Shown: positions 25,801 through 33,717 of the stretch, in pieces | Position numbering within the stretch: the first letter of the stretch is position 1 | Layout of the letters: each line of letters starts with the position of its first letter | NCBI GenBank assembly: GCA_024639165.1 | Contig: JAHEIX010000019.1 | Location: 1-64,000, forward strand | Direction of reading: 5' to 3' | Source: UBA7446 sp024639165 | GTDB lineage: Bacteria > Bacteroidota > Bacteroidia > Flavobacteriales > Flavobacteriaceae | DNA: 64,000 nucleotides | Notes under the pieces: model-generated | Seen by the model: the letters and a program-made list of their open reading frames with translations, nothing else | What the model was told of the DNA's origin: nothing | Databases searched by the model: none | Position numbers and translations under genes: made by a program

Positions 25801-26943
25801 TTATTCAAAATTTCCTTTTACTTTAATGCTCCCTTTTTCCATCATGTGTTGACCTTTGGCAAAAACATCGGTGAGTTTAAGATCATCTGTAAAAAAGCAT
25901 AAATCTGCATCAAAACCAACTGCTATCTTTCCTTTGTGTTTTAGCCCTAAATTTCGCGCTGGATTAGTCGTAATTAATTTAAAGGCATCATCAATTGAAA
26001 CTCCTCCTTTTTTAATTAATTGGACTACTTCCGAAAGGTTTTTATCAATAGGTGCTTTCTTCATTCCTATTTCCTTACCCGATTCATCAAACTTTGTTAA
26101 GCCTGCATTTCCATCTGAGCTAAAAGTCATGTTGTTAATCTCAACTCCGCTTTCTAAGGCATATAAAACAGATTTGTAAGGATCTGTATATTTTGACGCT
26201 CCAGTAGTTATGTCAATAATACCGCCTAGTTTGGCAAATTCTATGGCTTGGTCAAAAAGTTCTTTTGTACGACCAACGTGTGTGGGCGAAATATGTTCAA
26301 TTGGGAATTGATAGTCGTTCACCAATTCAAATAGTACGTCCATTTTAGTGTCCAAATTCCCTAGGTGAACATGTAAAATGCCTTTTTTCTTTCCAATAAA
26401 ACCACCAACCCTAACATCACGAAGTTTGCGTACCAAATCTAAAACTGTTGGATACGATGAACGCACATCGCTAATAGCTATTTTGCACCCTAAAACCTTA
26501 TCAATAAACACCATATCGCCTTGGATATCGCCGGTTATCGTAACTGAATCTAGCCCGTAATATCCGCAAAGCATATAGGCAGAAATACCTTCCTCATCTA
26601 GTGACTTTGCTTTTCCATAAAGCGATTTAATATTTCTTGCAGTTCCGTCCGTGCCTAGCAAGCCAACAACCGTAGTGGTTCCGCAAGCAATAAGTTCGCT
26701 TAAAGTAACTTCTGGAGTCATGGAAGAAAATCCTTGTTTTCCACCCGCTCCCGTTATGTGCATATGCTGATCAATAAGACCAGGAGTTACGATGTTACCT
26801 TGAGCATCAATGACCGTGGCTTCACTTTTATACGCATCCAAGTTATCAGCAATCGCTACAATTTTAGTACCAGCAACAAGAAGGTCCTTTTTTCCTAAAT
26901 AATCAGGAGTATACAGGTTTGTATTTTTTATTAATTTGATCAT
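25801..26943 (-). CDS. iadA: Beta-aspartyl (isoaspartyl) dipeptidase
   Basis: Cytoplasmic amidohydrolase of 380 residues that splits beta-aspartyl dipeptides to aspartate and an amino acid. The residues of the E. coli enzyme are all present in the same order: metal His60 and His62 (DQHMH), Lys153 (bridging carbamate), His192 (HVHLG), His221 (SPTHVGR) and Asp276 (SSDGN). The last four are each nine residues lower than in E. coli IadA (162, 201, 230, 285). The segments VTPGLID, EEGISAYML and GFDADLCFF also match. There is no signal peptide. It sits one base after the dcuC stop, so the two are tightly coupled and import plus hydrolysis of acidic dipeptides or export of a dicarboxylate product is implied. 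Confidence 0.93.
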   Translation of the reverse strand: MIKLIKNTNLYTPDYLGKKDLLVAGTKIVAIADNLDAYKSEATVIDAQGNIVTPGLIDQHMHITGAGGKQGFSSMTPEVTLSELIACGTTTVVGLLGTDGTARNIKSLYGKAKSLDEEGISAYMLCGYYGLDSVTITGDIQGDMVFIDKVLGCKIAISDVRSSYPTVLDLVRKLRDVRVGGFIGKKKGILHVHLGNLDTKMDVLFELVNDYQFPIEHISPTHVGRTKELFDQAIEFAKLGGIIDITTGASKYTDPYKSVLYALESGVEINNMTFSSDGNAGLTKFDESGKEIGMKKAPIDKNLSEVVQLIKKGGVSIDDAFKLITTNPARNLGLKHKGKIAVGFDADLCFFTDDLKLTDVFAKGQHMMEKGSIKVKGNFE

Positions 26944-26944
26944 A

Positions 26945-28306
26945 CTATATAAAATGAAAAATTAGCATAACTAGTAATGCTATCCCCAGTGGAATGATGT
27001 TTCGCTTCACAATGGCTAAGGTTGATACGTTTGCAATTTCAGCTGTTGCGATAATAACTCCTGCAATGGGTGATACCGTTCGGCCAATTGAAGCCGAAAG
27101 CTGCATGGGTAAAATAATTGACGTGCTTTCTACGCCAAGTTTATTTGCGATTTTTGGCACCAACGGGCCAAACGCAAAAAACGAGGCGTTTCCACTACCC
27201 ATAAGCATGGATGCAAGAAAAATCATAATGGTCATTACAATTCCGACTCCGACTCCTCCTAAACCAATGTTTTGAGCAAGTACTAAAAGGCCATCAATAA
27301 ATCCAAGGCTAATCAAGCCTTTAGCAAAAATGTCAGCTGTAATAATTAAGGTTACTACCGTTTTGAAAATATTCCCCATGCCATTCCAAAATGTCTGAAG
27401 CGAGGCTAAAACTGCTTTGATGTCACGCGTGCGAACAAGCTCAAATACCAAAGCAATAAACAAGCTAATAAACATGGCTGTCGTGGTATCGATTGAGATA
27501 GGCACACTAAAAAAGCTAACTATTTTTGAAAAAACGATTAAGAGAACTATAGGTAGAATAGGAATTAGCGCATAAATTAATGGTGCTTCCAATTCTTTTC
27601 TTTTGGGCGCTTCTACTTCTTTTACAAATCCATCTTTTTTATCAAAATAACGGTTCACAAAATAATAGGTAATCATCATTACGATGCTTAAAGGCCACAC
27701 CACAGGTATTTGATCGTTTAAAAAGAAAACAATCGTATCAATCCCTGCAATACTTGTTGCGCTGGCTGTGATGGCAGATGCAGGGCCAATACCAAAGGCT
27801 GTGGTTGCCGTAATAACAGAAACTGCAGACAACCTACTTACGCCAATATTAATTAAAATAGGGAACATAGATGCCATCAAAAGCAATCCCAATCCCGCTG
27901 CTGATGGGATGGCTACAAATAGTAACTGCCCAATTGGAATAACTAGGGAAGCGGCAACATACGGCTTAGACTTTAAAAATGTTAAAGGTTTACTCGCCAC
28001 ATGAACCAATACGTCTGAAGCGCCGATTTTATCGATGTACGCCACAAAGCCACCAATAGCCATTATCATTAACCCTACCCCAGCATTGGTTTTACTAAAC
28101 GATTCTTTGATGTATCGAAATAAATCAAAACCAGAAAACCCTGTTGGGTCTTTGAGAAGCGGTAAATTATAATTTAACACTTGAGCTATTATTAGCATGA
28201 GCAAACCAGACACCAACAGCACCGCGTGCGGATTGTACTTTTTTAGCAAAAGTCTTCCTGCAACTACAATAACCACTAGTGATAATATGGCTCCTAAAAA
28301 ATCCAT
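26945..28306 (-). CDS. dcuC: DcuC-family C4-dicarboxylate carrier
   Basis: Inner-membrane carrier of 453 residues with about 12 hydrophobic segments (TC 2.A.61). The N-terminal LSLVVIVVAGRLLLKKYNPH, MIMAIGGFVAYIDKIGAS, and the C-terminal block MLMGSGNASFFAFGPLVP and ASIGRTVSPIAGVI are characteristic. Known members exchange or take up succinate, fumarate, malate and aspartate; DcuC itself is chiefly an anaerobic succinate exporter. It follows the lamin-tail lipoprotein by 18 bp and precedes iadA by one base. The direction and substrate here are inferred; aspartate or a beta-aspartyl dipeptide would fit. Confidence 0.87.
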   Translation of the reverse strand: MDFLGAILSLVVIVVAGRLLLKKYNPHAVLLVSGLLMLIIAQVLNYNLPLLKDPTGFSGFDLFRYIKESFSKTNAGVGLMIMAIGGFVAYIDKIGASDVLVHVASKPLTFLKSKPYVAASLVIPIGQLLFVAIPSAAGLGLLLMASMFPILINIGVSRLSAVSVITATTAFGIGPASAITASATSIAGIDTIVFFLNDQIPVVWPLSIVMMITYYFVNRYFDKKDGFVKEVEAPKRKELEAPLIYALIPILPIVLLIVFSKIVSFFSVPISIDTTTAMFISLFIALVFELVRTRDIKAVLASLQTFWNGMGNIFKTVVTLIITADIFAKGLISLGFIDGLLVLAQNIGLGGVGVGIVMTIMIFLASMLMGSGNASFFAFGPLVPKIANKLGVESTSIILPMQLSASIGRTVSPIAGVIIATAEIANVSTLAIVKRNIIPLGIALLVMLIFHFI

Positions 28307-28324
28307 GCTTGGGTTTGTTGTTTT

Positions 28325-29344
28325 TTAGAAAGATGAACCGTCAAGGCGTGTGCCTGGTGAAAATAAAGTGCCACTTGCTTCATCTACACTTGCGTGTTGG
28401 ACAAATTCTCCTGTTAAATCTGGATTCCTTGTGTAAGATTCATCTGGATTGTTTGATAACGGTTCTACATCAAACGTAAGAACTACATTACCAGAAGCAT
28501 CTGCCAATGTTACCAAATCACCAGTGTTACTCATATTTATTTCACCTCCAGAAGCTGTTTGCACAATGGCTCCTCCAAAAGGACCTGTAGGATTACCACT
28601 TCCAAATACAACAATAATACCGTTTGAAGGAACTATAGTACCTGCTGGAAAGACATGTCTTGGTACTTCTAAAGCTAAATTTTTAGCATCATATATTTCA
28701 TAACCACTAATATCCAATTCTGGACCCGAATTAAAAAATTCAATAAACTCATCTCCATTAGCATCACGTACACCATCTCCATTAGCGTCACCTGATAAAT
28801 CACTAGCAGGGTCATAATGAACCTCATTAATTAAAAATCCTAACCAAGGGCAGCCATTGTTTTCAATTTCTCCTGCTTCATTTGGACATAAATCGTTGGC
28901 ATCTAAAACACCATCAGAATCCGAATCTGAATCATCGTCCAATACTGAGATTTCAATTTCAGTAACAGAAAGCATCAATACATTTTGTACATATCCTAAA
29001 CGTACAACTAGAGTTTCCACACCTTCAACATTTTCATCTTGTAACCCAGTCAAGGTTATGCTTCCAGATTCGCTTCCTTTATCAATTGTAATTTCCGAAG
29101 CGCTTACCGAATAATCACTTGATTGTGTAGCGGTTCCAGAAATTGCTAGTGGAACTGTTATTTGTTGTGTTGCAGCTGCGTTAAGCGTTGCAGAAATAGT
29201 AAGAGTGCCGCTAGCTTCGCTAAGATTTGTGTCGCTAGCAGACAGTTCTAAAGCTGGAAAAATATCTTCTGTTTCGCACGAGGCTGAAAGCAAGAGTATT
29301 GATACCCCAACAACTAATTTTTTTAATATAAATTCTGTCTTCAT
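28325..29344 (-). CDS. Lamin-tail-domain lipoprotein with Calx-beta and TSP3-type repeats
   Basis: Surface or periplasmic lipoprotein of 339 residues, first gene of the seven-gene operon. The signal peptide ends in the lipobox LSASC. Next comes a Calx-beta-like domain (about 30-140, EASGTLTISATL, NVEGVETLVVRL), a calcium-binding thrombospondin-type-3 repeat (DSDGVLDANDLCPNEAG), and a lamin-tail domain (about 172-330: FLINEVHYDP, GDEFIEFFNSG, NNGDLVTLAD-like TGDLVTLADASG). No catalytic motif is seen, so it may be a binding or scaffold protein. A terminator isolates it from the upstream gene and a pair of AATTGGTA-type boxes lies 63-93 bp upstream. Confidence 0.8.
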   Translation of the reverse strand: MKTEFILKKLVVGVSILLLSASCETEDIFPALELSASDTNLSEASGTLTISATLNAAATQQITVPLAISGTATQSSDYSVSASEITIDKGSESGSITLTGLQDENVEGVETLVVRLGYVQNVLMLSVTEIEISVLDDDSDSDSDGVLDANDLCPNEAGEIENNGCPWLGFLINEVHYDPASDLSGDANGDGVRDANGDEFIEFFNSGPELDISGYEIYDAKNLALEVPRHVFPAGTIVPSNGIIVVFGSGNPTGPFGGAIVQTASGGEINMSNTGDLVTLADASGNVVLTFDVEPLSNNPDESYTRNPDLTGEFVQHASVDEASGTLFSPGTRLDGSSF

Positions 29345-29406
29345 TATTATCCTTTTTAATTAAGAAGTATGGACTAAAAGTAGACCATCATGGTTTTTAC
29401 AAAAGA

Positions 29407-29437
29407 TACCAATGGCTCCAACTTTTACATACCAATT
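29407..29437 (-). promoter_or_regulatory. Paired AATTGGTA boxes, operon of seven genes
   Basis: Reading the minus strand, AATTGGTA (29437-29430) and CATTGGTA (29414-29407) start 23 bp apart. A -7-like TACTTTTA lies 24 bp after the proximal box. The same pair, spacing and orientation occur at 31193-31223 and 32712-32742. B. subtilis GabR, a MocR protein, binds direct ATACCA repeats, which is the complement of the core here, so the neighbouring MocR regulator is the likely binder. Confidence 0.7.
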
Positions 29438-29452
29438 ATTTGGTTCGAATTA

Positions 29453-29484
29453 AAAAAGGTGCTTTTAAACAAAAGCACCTTTTT
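29453..29484. terminator. Bidirectional terminator, 14-bp stem
   Basis: AAAAAGGTGCTTTT (29453-29466) and AAAAGCACCTTTTT (29471-29484) form a perfect 14-bp stem with an AAAC loop and T tracts on both strands. It lies just after the stop of the T9SS lamin-tail gene and before the promoter of the seven-gene operon, so the two are separate transcripts. Confidence 0.85.
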
Positions 29485-29505
29485 AAAATACCTTAATACG
29501 AGTAC

Positions 29506-31131
29506 TTATTTAATGATAAGTTTTGCTGTATGCGCTACTTCATCATTTGAAACTTTAAGTAAATAAATACCAGCTTTTACAGAACGAACATCTAATGTTC
29601 CTGTACCCATTTGAGTAGATTGAATATTTCTTCCCATAATGTCATAAAGGTCAACATTGAGTTCTCCTGAAAGTTGTGATTTAATTGTTACAAAACCATT
29701 GTTAACTGGGTTCGGATAAATTGCTATCCCTCCAGCAGCTAAGTCTGCAATAGATAGCGAACTTACAAACGGGTAAACACACGTTGACTCATAGATGGTT
29801 GCTGTTCCAACCGTACAACTAACACCGCCATAGGTCCAAGCACCGTCAACTTTATACGCCCAAGAATCTGTATACTCCCATTCAGGGCATGTGTTTCCGC
29901 TTGCATTTGGGTCACAGTCAACATCTCCAAATGTTTCAACTACTGTCCCGTTTTTAAATAATTCAATCGCATCATCTCCGTTTTGAGAAATACTCGATGT
30001 TGCAATTAGAACGTGATCAAAAAGGTCCATACCTTCCTGGGAAATATACGCTGTCATTGCAGTAGGATTTCTGGCTACTAAAATATTTTCGCCAGCAGTA
30101 ATTGAAAGCGAATCAAACGTATACTCTTGACCATCTGTTCCTCCTCCATTATTAGCCACTCCAATACCGTAAACACTTAAATCTGCAATATCAGCAGTCG
30201 CAACAAGGTGAATTGCTTTTCCGTCTGAACTAGCTAATCCAAAATCAATAATCCCTAGTAATGCTAAATCTACAGTTCCTGTCGGCGCACAGATCGGACT
30301 AGAAACCGTTCTGGACAATGCACATAAACCACCATTCCCGGTGTCGTCCACTGTAATGGTAACGTCAACTCCTTCTTGAATTCCTGAAACAGTAATCGTA
30401 CCGTCAGCAACAGTTGATGGATCATCACCGCCCACGGTTCCGCTAGTTGCACTAACAACAAACGTTGATGCGCCAGCGCCCGAGTAAGCCAATGTTATTG
30501 CATACGTGTCAACATCTGATGTGATTGCATCACACGTTGAATCATGAGAACCAAGAGAAACCTCACATACAGGTGCGCATGTTGGGTTTGCTACACCTGG
30601 TGTTCCATAATCTCCAGCTCCATAAGTTGTAGCCCCCAAACACCAATTGGCAGGATCATTATTATCGCCTGAGAGAGCGCTTATATCTAACGAAATACTG
30701 TAGCCTGGGCCACCATCAGGAAATCCACCTACGCCATAATTAACGCGGTCTATTTCAGTAGAATCTGGAGATAATACAACAATTTCATCATCGGAATTTC
30801 CAAGTGTAAAAACTCCATCTCCATAGCTAAAATCCAATTCCACACCACCATTCGAAGCAGTGTCTGCAGCACCTCTTCCAAGAACGAAATAGCTTTGAGC
30901 AGGCACTACAACTGAAACTGAAAACGTATATGTATTCGAGCCATCATCTTTGATTGTCCAACCATTAAGATCGATCGCTGAAGTTGTAGCGTTGTAAATT
31001 TCAAGCCATTCACCAACCGTATCAGAAACAGCATCTGAATCGGCCATGAACTCAGTAACAACAATATCACCTGCACTTTGGGCAACGCCAATTGAGGTAC
31101 ATAGTAAAAATAAAAAGTAGAGTTTTTTCAT
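29506..31131 (-). CDS. T9SS-secreted protein with two lamin-tail-type domains
   Basis: Secreted 541-residue protein. It has a signal peptide (ending GVAQS), an N-terminal lamin-tail domain (about 20-175: IVVTEFMADSD, GEWLEIYN, LNGWTIKDDGSN), a cysteine-containing beta domain, a second lamin-tail-like domain (about 290-450: DGKAIHLVAT, ALAITAGEN-type strands, DAIELFKNGTVVETFGDVD, WEYTDSWAY), and a T9SS sorting domain (IAIYPNPVNNG to KLIIK). No catalytic residues stand out. The second domain resembles the N-terminal part of the secreted hydrolase at 19949-21682. It is a single-gene transcript with its own paired boxes at 31193-31223 and its own terminator. Confidence 0.78.
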   Translation of the reverse strand: MKKLYFLFLLCTSIGVAQSAGDIVVTEFMADSDAVSDTVGEWLEIYNATTSAIDLNGWTIKDDGSNTYTFSVSVVVPAQSYFVLGRGAADTASNGGVELDFSYGDGVFTLGNSDDEIVVLSPDSTEIDRVNYGVGGFPDGGPGYSISLDISALSGDNNDPANWCLGATTYGAGDYGTPGVANPTCAPVCEVSLGSHDSTCDAITSDVDTYAITLAYSGAGASTFVVSATSGTVGGDDPSTVADGTITVSGIQEGVDVTITVDDTGNGGLCALSRTVSSPICAPTGTVDLALLGIIDFGLASSDGKAIHLVATADIADLSVYGIGVANNGGGTDGQEYTFDSLSITAGENILVARNPTAMTAYISQEGMDLFDHVLIATSSISQNGDDAIELFKNGTVVETFGDVDCDPNASGNTCPEWEYTDSWAYKVDGAWTYGGVSCTVGTATIYESTCVYPFVSSLSIADLAAGGIAIYPNPVNNGFVTIKSQLSGELNVDLYDIMGRNIQSTQMGTGTLDVRSVKAGIYLLKVSNDEVAHTAKLIIK

Positions 31132-31161
31132 AATTTCTTGTTAAGAATAAATTAATTTGTT

Positions 31162-31169
31162 CAAATTTA
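31162..31169 (-). promoter_or_regulatory. -7 promoter element of the T9SS lamin-tail gene
   Basis: TAAATTTG on the minus strand matches the Bacteroidota -7 consensus TAnnTTTG. It lies 23 bp downstream of the proximal AATTGGTA box and 30 bp upstream of the ATG. No TTG is found at the standard 19-bp spacing, which fits a promoter that needs an activator bound just upstream. Confidence 0.5.
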
Positions 31170-31192
31170 AACATTATAAAAAACTTTTAACG

Positions 31193-31223
31193 TACCAATT
31201 GTGTTAAAAAAAAAATACCAATT
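31193..31223 (-). promoter_or_regulatory. Paired AATTGGTA boxes, T9SS lamin-tail gene
   Basis: Two exact AATTGGTA boxes on the minus strand (31223-31216 and 31200-31193) start 23 bp apart and lie 62-92 bp upstream of the ATG at 31131. The distal box overlaps the stop codon of the MocR gene. Position and orientation match the pair in front of the seven-gene operon almost exactly. Confidence 0.72.
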
Positions 31224-32724
31224 AGGTAATCGTATTCAGCACAAGAATCATTTTATCTATATGCTTTTTCATTTCAGTTAACCGAACCGAAGAATACCCT
31301 AAAATCAATCCTAGTTTTTGAGGTTTTCCGACATAACATTTACTCAATGAAAACACTGTTATATGCTGCTTTTTAAGTGTCTGTATGATGGTGTCTTCCT
31401 CAACAACACTGCCTTTATTTTTAAAAAGTGCTACAACATGAAAACTTGAGAAAGACTTCTTTTGGATGTACATCGTTTGGCATTTTTCTTCAAAAATTGA
31501 AAGAAACATATCGTGTCTTTCTTTAGCCGTTTTTATTGTATTTCTAAGGTGATTGTACAAATAATTCTTTTCGATAAACTGATTCATTACAATCTGAACA
31601 GAAGGGGTGACGAATCGGTGTGAATGTTCCTGAAGGGCGCTAACAGTCGACACTAAATACTTGGGTAAAATCATGTAGCCCAGTCGGATGGAAGGATGCA
31701 GTAGCCTGTTAAACGTACCCATATAAATGGTTCTATCCTCAGTGTCTAAGCTGAAAATTGAAGGGGTGCTTTCCGTTGAATTTGCAATTTCATTTTCATA
31801 ATCATTTTCTACAATTAAGGCTTTGGTAGCAGACGCCCATTGTAATATTTGTTGCCTTCGTTTTAGGCTCATTCTAATACCCAAAGGATACTGATTTGAA
31901 GGAGTAACATGAGCAATCTTAGCCCCTTTAATTTCTTGCATCGCTTGAACATCTATTCCCTCACCATCAACTTCAATCGGAATCAAATTGGCTTGTGCAC
32001 TTTTAAAAACAGAATGTACATTTGGAAACAATGGGTTTTCGATGACAACAGAATCATTTTCATCAATTAAGGAATTTGTAATAAGGTATAACGATTGTAA
32101 GGAGCCAGAAACGACCACAATTTGATTGTAATCACATTTTATATTTCTACTTACGTTCAAATAATTTCGAATGCTCCTTTTTAAAGCAACAACACCCGTT
32201 GAATCTGAATAGGACAAGCCAGAAGATTTAATATGCCTCCAATAGGTGTCTAGTAGTTTTTTCCATTGGTTAATTGGGAATACATCTATGGGTGGTACAC
32301 CTGGCCTAAAGGCTAGATTTTTTCCGTGAGGCCGGTTAAGCAATGTTACGTTCTGCAAATACGAAAGGCCCTTTTGAGAAATTTTTGGATAGGCACTAAC
32401 ATCCTTCTGTACTTGTGATACTTTGCTTTTTTGATACTTTGAAGAATCATAATTAACGGTATTTCCAGATCCGGTTTTTGCAATTAGGAGCTTCTCCAAC
32501 TGTAATAGTTCGTACGATTTATTTACGGTAGTTCGAGATAAATTCAGCTCCTCTGCCAAAAAACGCGTGGGAGGTAGAACCCAAGCGTGTGGTAATTCCA
32601 TTTGTACAATACATGCCTTTATGGCACGATATAAGACGATATATTTTTTAAACGGTTTTAACTTTTTTTGGAGTTGATATTCTTTCCGAATCCTGCTTAC
32701 TGCAAACTTAAAATTGGTATTCAT
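31222..32724 (-). CDS. MocR/GabR-type regulator lacking the PLP lysine
   Basis: Transcription factor of 500 residues with an N-terminal GntR-type winged helix (about 25-95: LPPTRFLAEELNLSRTTVNKSYE) and a fold-type I aminotransferase-like C-terminal domain (FRPGVPPIDVFP, SGSLQSLYLI, HVTPSNQYPLG, VENDYENE). In GabR and most MocR proteins the PLP-binding lysine sits in a GTFSK segment; here the equivalent is MGTFNRLLHPSIRLGY, with Arg340 at the lysine position. The domain may therefore sense a ligand without covalent PLP. It is divergent from the lipoprotein hydrolase gene, and a box pair overlaps its own start codon, so autoregulation is likely. Confidence 0.9.
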   Translation of the reverse strand: MNTNFKFAVSRIRKEYQLQKKLKPFKKYIVLYRAIKACIVQMELPHAWVLPPTRFLAEELNLSRTTVNKSYELLQLEKLLIAKTGSGNTVNYDSSKYQKSKVSQVQKDVSAYPKISQKGLSYLQNVTLLNRPHGKNLAFRPGVPPIDVFPINQWKKLLDTYWRHIKSSGLSYSDSTGVVALKRSIRNYLNVSRNIKCDYNQIVVVSGSLQSLYLITNSLIDENDSVVIENPLFPNVHSVFKSAQANLIPIEVDGEGIDVQAMQEIKGAKIAHVTPSNQYPLGIRMSLKRRQQILQWASATKALIVENDYENEIANSTESTPSIFSLDTEDRTIYMGTFNRLLHPSIRLGYMILPKYLVSTVSALQEHSHRFVTPSVQIVMNQFIEKNYLYNHLRNTIKTAKERHDMFLSIFEEKCQTMYIQKKSFSSFHVVALFKNKGSVVEEDTIIQTLKKQHITVFSLSKCYVGKPQKLGLILGYSSVRLTEMKKHIDKMILVLNTIT

Positions 32725-32742
32725 GGATTAAACTAATTGGTA
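32712..32742 (+). promoter_or_regulatory. Paired AATTGGTA boxes, MocR/hydrolase divergent promoter
   Basis: Two exact AATTGGTA boxes on the plus strand (32712-32719 and 32735-32742), 23 bp apart, lie 51-81 bp upstream of the hydrolase ATG at 32793. The distal box lies inside the first codons of the MocR gene. A -7-like TAAATTTT is at 32762-32769. Orientation relative to the downstream gene is the same as in the other two pairs. Confidence 0.72.
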
Positions 32743-32792
32743 TGGTAAATGTATTGAAAAGTAAATTTTATTTATATTACTTAAACATATTT

Positions 32793-33713
32793 ATGAAATA
32801 TCAGATGTTTTTGTTTGTAGTGAGCCTCATTGTATCTGTGAGTTGTTCTGGGGATAGCGCAGCGATACAGCTGGTTAACGAGGTGCCCACTGAAACATCA
32901 ACAGGCAGTGGCTACTTTGAGTATTCGGGCTATGCGCCATTTGGTAAAAAACAAATGCGGATATATTATTACATTCCTAAGAGTGTTGCGGTCGATACCC
33001 AAATCGTTTTTGGGTTTCACGGCAATGGCCGAGATGCAAGAAACCTTCGAAATGAACTTATAGCAAAGGCCGATCAACATAGTTTTGTAGTTATTGTACC
33101 TGAGTTTTCTTATGAAAATTTCTCTGGTGGCGATGCGTATAATCTGGGAAATGTATTTGTTGATGGTGACAATCCTTCTTTGTCTACCTTAAACCCTGAA
33201 ACGGAATGGAGCTTTTCTGTGGTTGAGCCCTTGTTTGATTTTATTACACAACGAATGAGTAATGCCACGTCCAAATATCATATTATTGGACACTCCGCTG
33301 GAGGTCAATTTGCGCACCGATTTTTTTTACTGTTTAAACCAAACGCTCGTTACGATAAAGTTGTTGCTTCTGCTCCCGGGTGGTATACATGTCCCGATTT
33401 AAGCGTTCCATTTCCTTACGGATTTGAGCGTTCACCGTTAGAAAATTTAGCTTTAGAATCACTATTTCAAAAAAACTTATTGATTCAAGTAGGTAGTATG
33501 GACACCAACACTGGAGGCAGTCTTAGACACAATTCCTTTGCCGATGCGCAAGGATTAACCCGCTTAGATCGGGCGCAATATTTTTTCAACAAGGCTTCGG
33601 AAATGGCTGCGGCATCTAATTTAGATTTCAAATGGGAACTCTATATTATTGAAGGAGCAAATCATGATTTTACAGAAGTTTCCCAGCATGCAGCTGATTT
33701 AATTTTTAACTAA
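32793..33713 (+). CDS. Lipoprotein alpha/beta hydrolase (PHB-depolymerase-like)
   Basis: Serine hydrolase of 306 residues anchored as a lipoprotein. I prefer the ATG at 32793 over the longer frame from 32742, because it begins a proper signal peptide with lipobox SVSC (Cys18) and the longer start overlaps the regulatory box. Catalytic features are FGFHGNGRD (oxyanion region), GHSAGG with Ser168, and a late histidine in EGANHDF. It shares WYTxPxxxVxFPYG, the GDNP loop, and the RLDRAQYFFN/RLARARYYFN block with the catalytic domain at 19949-21682, so the two are paralogues, one membrane-anchored and one T9SS-released. The dicarboxylate symporter follows by 4 bp. Confidence 0.8.
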   Translation: MKYQMFLFVVSLIVSVSCSGDSAAIQLVNEVPTETSTGSGYFEYSGYAPFGKKQMRIYYYIPKSVAVDTQIVFGFHGNGRDARNLRNELIAKADQHSFVVIVPEFSYENFSGGDAYNLGNVFVDGDNPSLSTLNPETEWSFSVVEPLFDFITQRMSNATSKYHIIGHSAGGQFAHRFFLLFKPNARYDKVVASAPGWYTCPDLSVPFPYGFERSPLENLALESLFQKNLLIQVGSMDTNTGGSLRHNSFADAQGLTRLDRAQYFFNKASEMAAASNLDFKWELYIIEGANHDFTEVSQHAADLIFN

Positions 33714-33717
33714 ACAT

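Noticed and set aside
32742..33713. Longer start (32742) for the lipoprotein hydrolase
   Set aside because: The extra 17 residues would precede the signal peptide and the start codon would overlap the regulatory box; ATG 32793 gives a proper lipoprotein signal.
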